Below are positions 62,450-64,000 of a stretch of DNA of 64,000 nucleotides, in pieces; within the stretch, counting starts at the first letter, position 1, and each line of letters opens with the position of its first letter. The notes beneath the pieces were generated by a model. That model searched no databases. It was not told the DNA's origin and worked only from the letters and a program-made list of their open reading frames with translations. This DNA is from Paenibacillus ginsengarvi (lineage in GTDB: Bacteria > Bacillota > Bacilli > Paenibacillales > NBRC-103111), in contig NZ_RBAH01000007.1 in the NCBI RefSeq assembly GCF_003626695.1, forward strand, positions 124,001-188,000, read 5' to 3'. Position numbers and translations under genes: made by a program.

Positions 62450-62653
62450 ATGAATCTTATCGTAAACGGACAACCGGCCTCGTTCTCGTTCGAGTCGGGT
62501 ACGGTACTCGACCTGCTGCACGCCTACAGCCTGGAGCAGAAGATGGTCGTTGTCGAAATCGACGGCTCGATTGTGCCGAAGCCGGACTGGGCGGCCACAC
62601 AGTTGGAGAACGGTCAACGCATCGAGCTCGTTCATTTTGTCGGAGGTGGCTGA
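62450..62653 (+). CDS. thiS: Sulfur carrier protein ThiS
   Basis: 67 residues, ubiquitin-like fold. [38 protein letters not shown], and the C-terminal [11 protein letters not shown] ending in the Gly-Gly that is adenylated by ThiF and loaded with sulfur. ATG is 9 bases after CGGAGG. The codons of its glycine tail (GGAGGT) also form the ribosome site of thiG. Confidence 0.96.
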   Translation: MNLIVNGQPASFSFESGTVLDLLHAYSLEQKMVVVEIDGSIVPKPDWAATQLENGQRIELVHFVGGG

Positions 62654-62658
62654 AGCGA

Positions 62659-63456
62659 ATGACGACTGTAACGAACGATCAGCTTATGATCGGCGGAATT
62701 ACCCTGACCTCCCGCTTTTTCCTCGGAACCGGCCGATATCCGAATCCGTTTGTGCAAAATGCGGCGATCGAAGCGTCGGGCGCTCAGGTGCTCACGTTCG
62801 CCATACGCCGCGTCAATCTGGATTCGCCGGAAGACGACGCGATTTTGCAGCATTTTGAAGGAAAATCGTTTACTTACTTGCCGAATACGTCCGGCGCCAG
62901 CACGGCCGACGAAGCGGTGCGAATCGCCCGGCTGGCGCGCGCCTCCGGCATCGGCAACTGGATCAAGGTCGAGATCAGCGCGAATGAGAAAACGCTGCTG
63001 CCCGACCCGATCGAAACGCTGAAAGCGACGGAACGGCTCGCTTCCGAAGGTTTTGTTGTGCTGCCATATACGTCGGACGACCCGATTTTGTGCAAAAGGC
63101 TCGAGGAAGCCGGCGCGGCTGCGGTTATGCCGGGCGGCGCCCCGATCGGCACCGGCCTCGGCATCCTCAATCCGTATAATATCGGGCTTATCGCGGAAGA
63201 AGCCGGGGTGCCGGTTATCGTCGACGCAGGCCTCGGCTCCGCTCAGGAAGTCGTGCAGGCGATGGAGCTTGGCGTGGACGGCATCCTGATGAATACGCCG
63301 GTGGCCAAGGCGAAAGATCCGGTCAAAATGGCGCTCGCCATGAAGCTTGCGATCGAGGCCGGACGCCTCTCTTACACGGCCGGACGCATTCCGAAGAAGC
63401 GGTACGCTTCCGCGAGCAGCGGACTGGAGCAGCTAGTCTCCAAGCCGGGCTTCTAA
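62659..63456 (+). CDS. thiG: Thiazole synthase ThiG
   Basis: 265 residues, a TIM-barrel enzyme that makes the thiazole ring from deoxyxylulose phosphate, ThiS thiocarboxylate and dehydroglycine. [49 protein letters not shown] with the Schiff-base Lys103, [23 protein letters not shown] and [31 protein letters not shown] are typical. Its substrate deoxyxylulose phosphate is made by dxs in this window. ATG lies 5 bases after the thiS stop. Confidence 0.97.
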   Translation: MTTVTNDQLMIGGITLTSRFFLGTGRYPNPFVQNAAIEASGAQVLTFAIRRVNLDSPEDDAILQHFEGKSFTYLPNTSGASTADEAVRIARLARASGIGNWIKVEISANEKTLLPDPIETLKATERLASEGFVVLPYTSDDPILCKRLEEAGAAAVMPGGAPIGTGLGILNPYNIGLIAEEAGVPVIVDAGLGSAQEVVQAMELGVDGILMNTPVAKAKDPVKMALAMKLAIEAGRLSYTAGRIPKKRYASASSGLEQLVSKPGF

Positions 63457-63498
63457 TCGCCCTTTCGCTATCCTAACGAACAGAAAGCTGGTTGTTTC

Positions 63499-64000
63499 AT
63501 GACAAAGCATATACTGGTGCTCGGCGGCGGCGTTATCGGCCTCTCTTGCGCTTTCGAACTGAAGCGCCGGGGCTTCGCCGTGACGCTGCTGGAGCCGAGA
63601 ACATGCGGCGGGCAAGCCTCGGGAGCGGCAGCCGGCATGCTCGCCCCGTTTTCCGAAAACGTCGAGCAGCCCGATCCCTTTTTCAAGCTATGCTTGCGAA
63701 GCTTGCAGTTGTACCCGGAGTGGCAGCGAGCGGTCAAGGAAGTGTCCGGGTTCGACTTCGAGTACGCGGAAACGGGCAGTTTGTATACGATCTACCATGG
63801 AGCAGACATTCAGGCGATGGAGTCGCGCAAGCTGTGGCAAAATGAACATGGCGCCCGCTGCGAGCTGTTAAGCGCGCACGAGCTGCGCGAGCTGGAGCCG
63901 CGCATAACATCGGATGCGATAGGGGCGCTGCACTATCCGGGGGAATCGCATGTTTATGCCCCCGACTATGTCAAGGCGCTAGAAGCGGCCTGCAAACGCA
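63499..64000 (+). CDS. thiO: Glycine oxidase ThiO, N-terminal part (cut by window edge)
   Basis: 167 residues are visible and the frame runs on past the edge. MTKHILVLGGGVIGLSCAFELKRRG is the FAD-binding Rossmann motif (GxGxxG) of D-amino-acid-oxidase-type flavoenzymes; CGGQASGAAAGMLAPFSE is the next conserved block, and LHYPGESHVYAPDYVKAL resembles the ThiO middle region. It oxidises glycine to the dehydroglycine used by ThiG. The ribosome site is weak (AGAAAG). It lies 42 bases after thiG, completing the pathway order. Confidence 0.9.
   Translation, partial: MTKHILVLGGGVIGLSCAFELKRRGFAVTLLEPRTCGGQASGAAAGMLAPFSENVEQPDPFFKLCLRSLQLYPEWQRAVKEVSGFDFEYAETGSLYTIYHGADIQAMESRKLWQNEHGARCELLSAHELRELEPRITSDAIGALHYPGESHVYAPDYVKALEAACKR

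Overview
The window is a Firmicutes chromosome segment, most likely from the Paenibacillaceae (Paenibacillus/Cohnella-like). The reasons are a complete endospore programme (spo0A, spoIVB, spoIIIA operon, splB), strong GGAGG ribosome sites with many GTG and TTG starts, GC by eye in the mid-fifties, YesN-like AraC proteins, and LplA-type solute-binding lipoproteins. I see no rRNA, tRNA, CRISPR array, phage module or insertion sequence.

Layout. 1-1650: the tail of an AraC regulator and a small membrane protein. 1827-17585 (minus strand): a block that keeps Bacillus subtilis gene order. Read in transcription order it is accB-accC-yqhY(asp23), amaP and a DUF2273 gene, nusB-folD-xseA-xseB-ispA, dxs-tlyA, a membrane ORF, argR-recN, spoIVB-spo0A. 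17770-23709 (minus): spoIIIAA-AH preceded by yqhV. 23944-27501 (plus): comA-comB for sulfolactate, a UPF0756 membrane protein and aspartate kinase III, followed by a nuclease-like gene on the minus strand. 28419-34333: the rest of the yqh cluster (efp, yqhT, aroQ, yqhR, yqhQ, patatin yqhO, mntR). 34513-41976: splB, then ccdA and a zinc ABC importer with a Zur box, then metG under a T-box, and yidD. 42118-46265: a Fur-controlled siderophore ABC importer. 46342-47403: a Gfo/Idh oxidoreductase.

47546-52097 is a gluconeogenic control block on the minus strand: a small zinc-finger peptide like SR1P overlaps the start of ppdK, followed by ccpN and the PPDK regulator yqfL. The glyceraldehyde-3-phosphate dehydrogenase gapB lies at 59227-60267 and carries two close matches to the CcpN operator. 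Peptide, dikinase, repressor, PPDK-modifying enzyme and gapB therefore look like one circuit for reversing glycolysis.

52426-58783 holds an alpha-crystallin-like protein with a sporulation-type promoter, an alpha/beta hydrolase, a neutral-ceramidase-family hydrolase, and two paralogous solute-binding lipoproteins without permease genes. The upstream lipoprotein gene has a promoter overlapped by an inverted repeat and a cre site in its leader. 60460-64000: a TPP riboswitch drives thiF-thiE-thiS-thiG-thiO, with thiO cut by the window edge.

Two genes come from direct reading of short or edge-truncated frames: the SR1P-like peptide (51933-52097) and the start of thiO (63499-64000). For many genes the start was moved inward from the longest open frame on ribosome-site and family grounds. 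All functions rest on recognition of the translated sequence; no database search was run.
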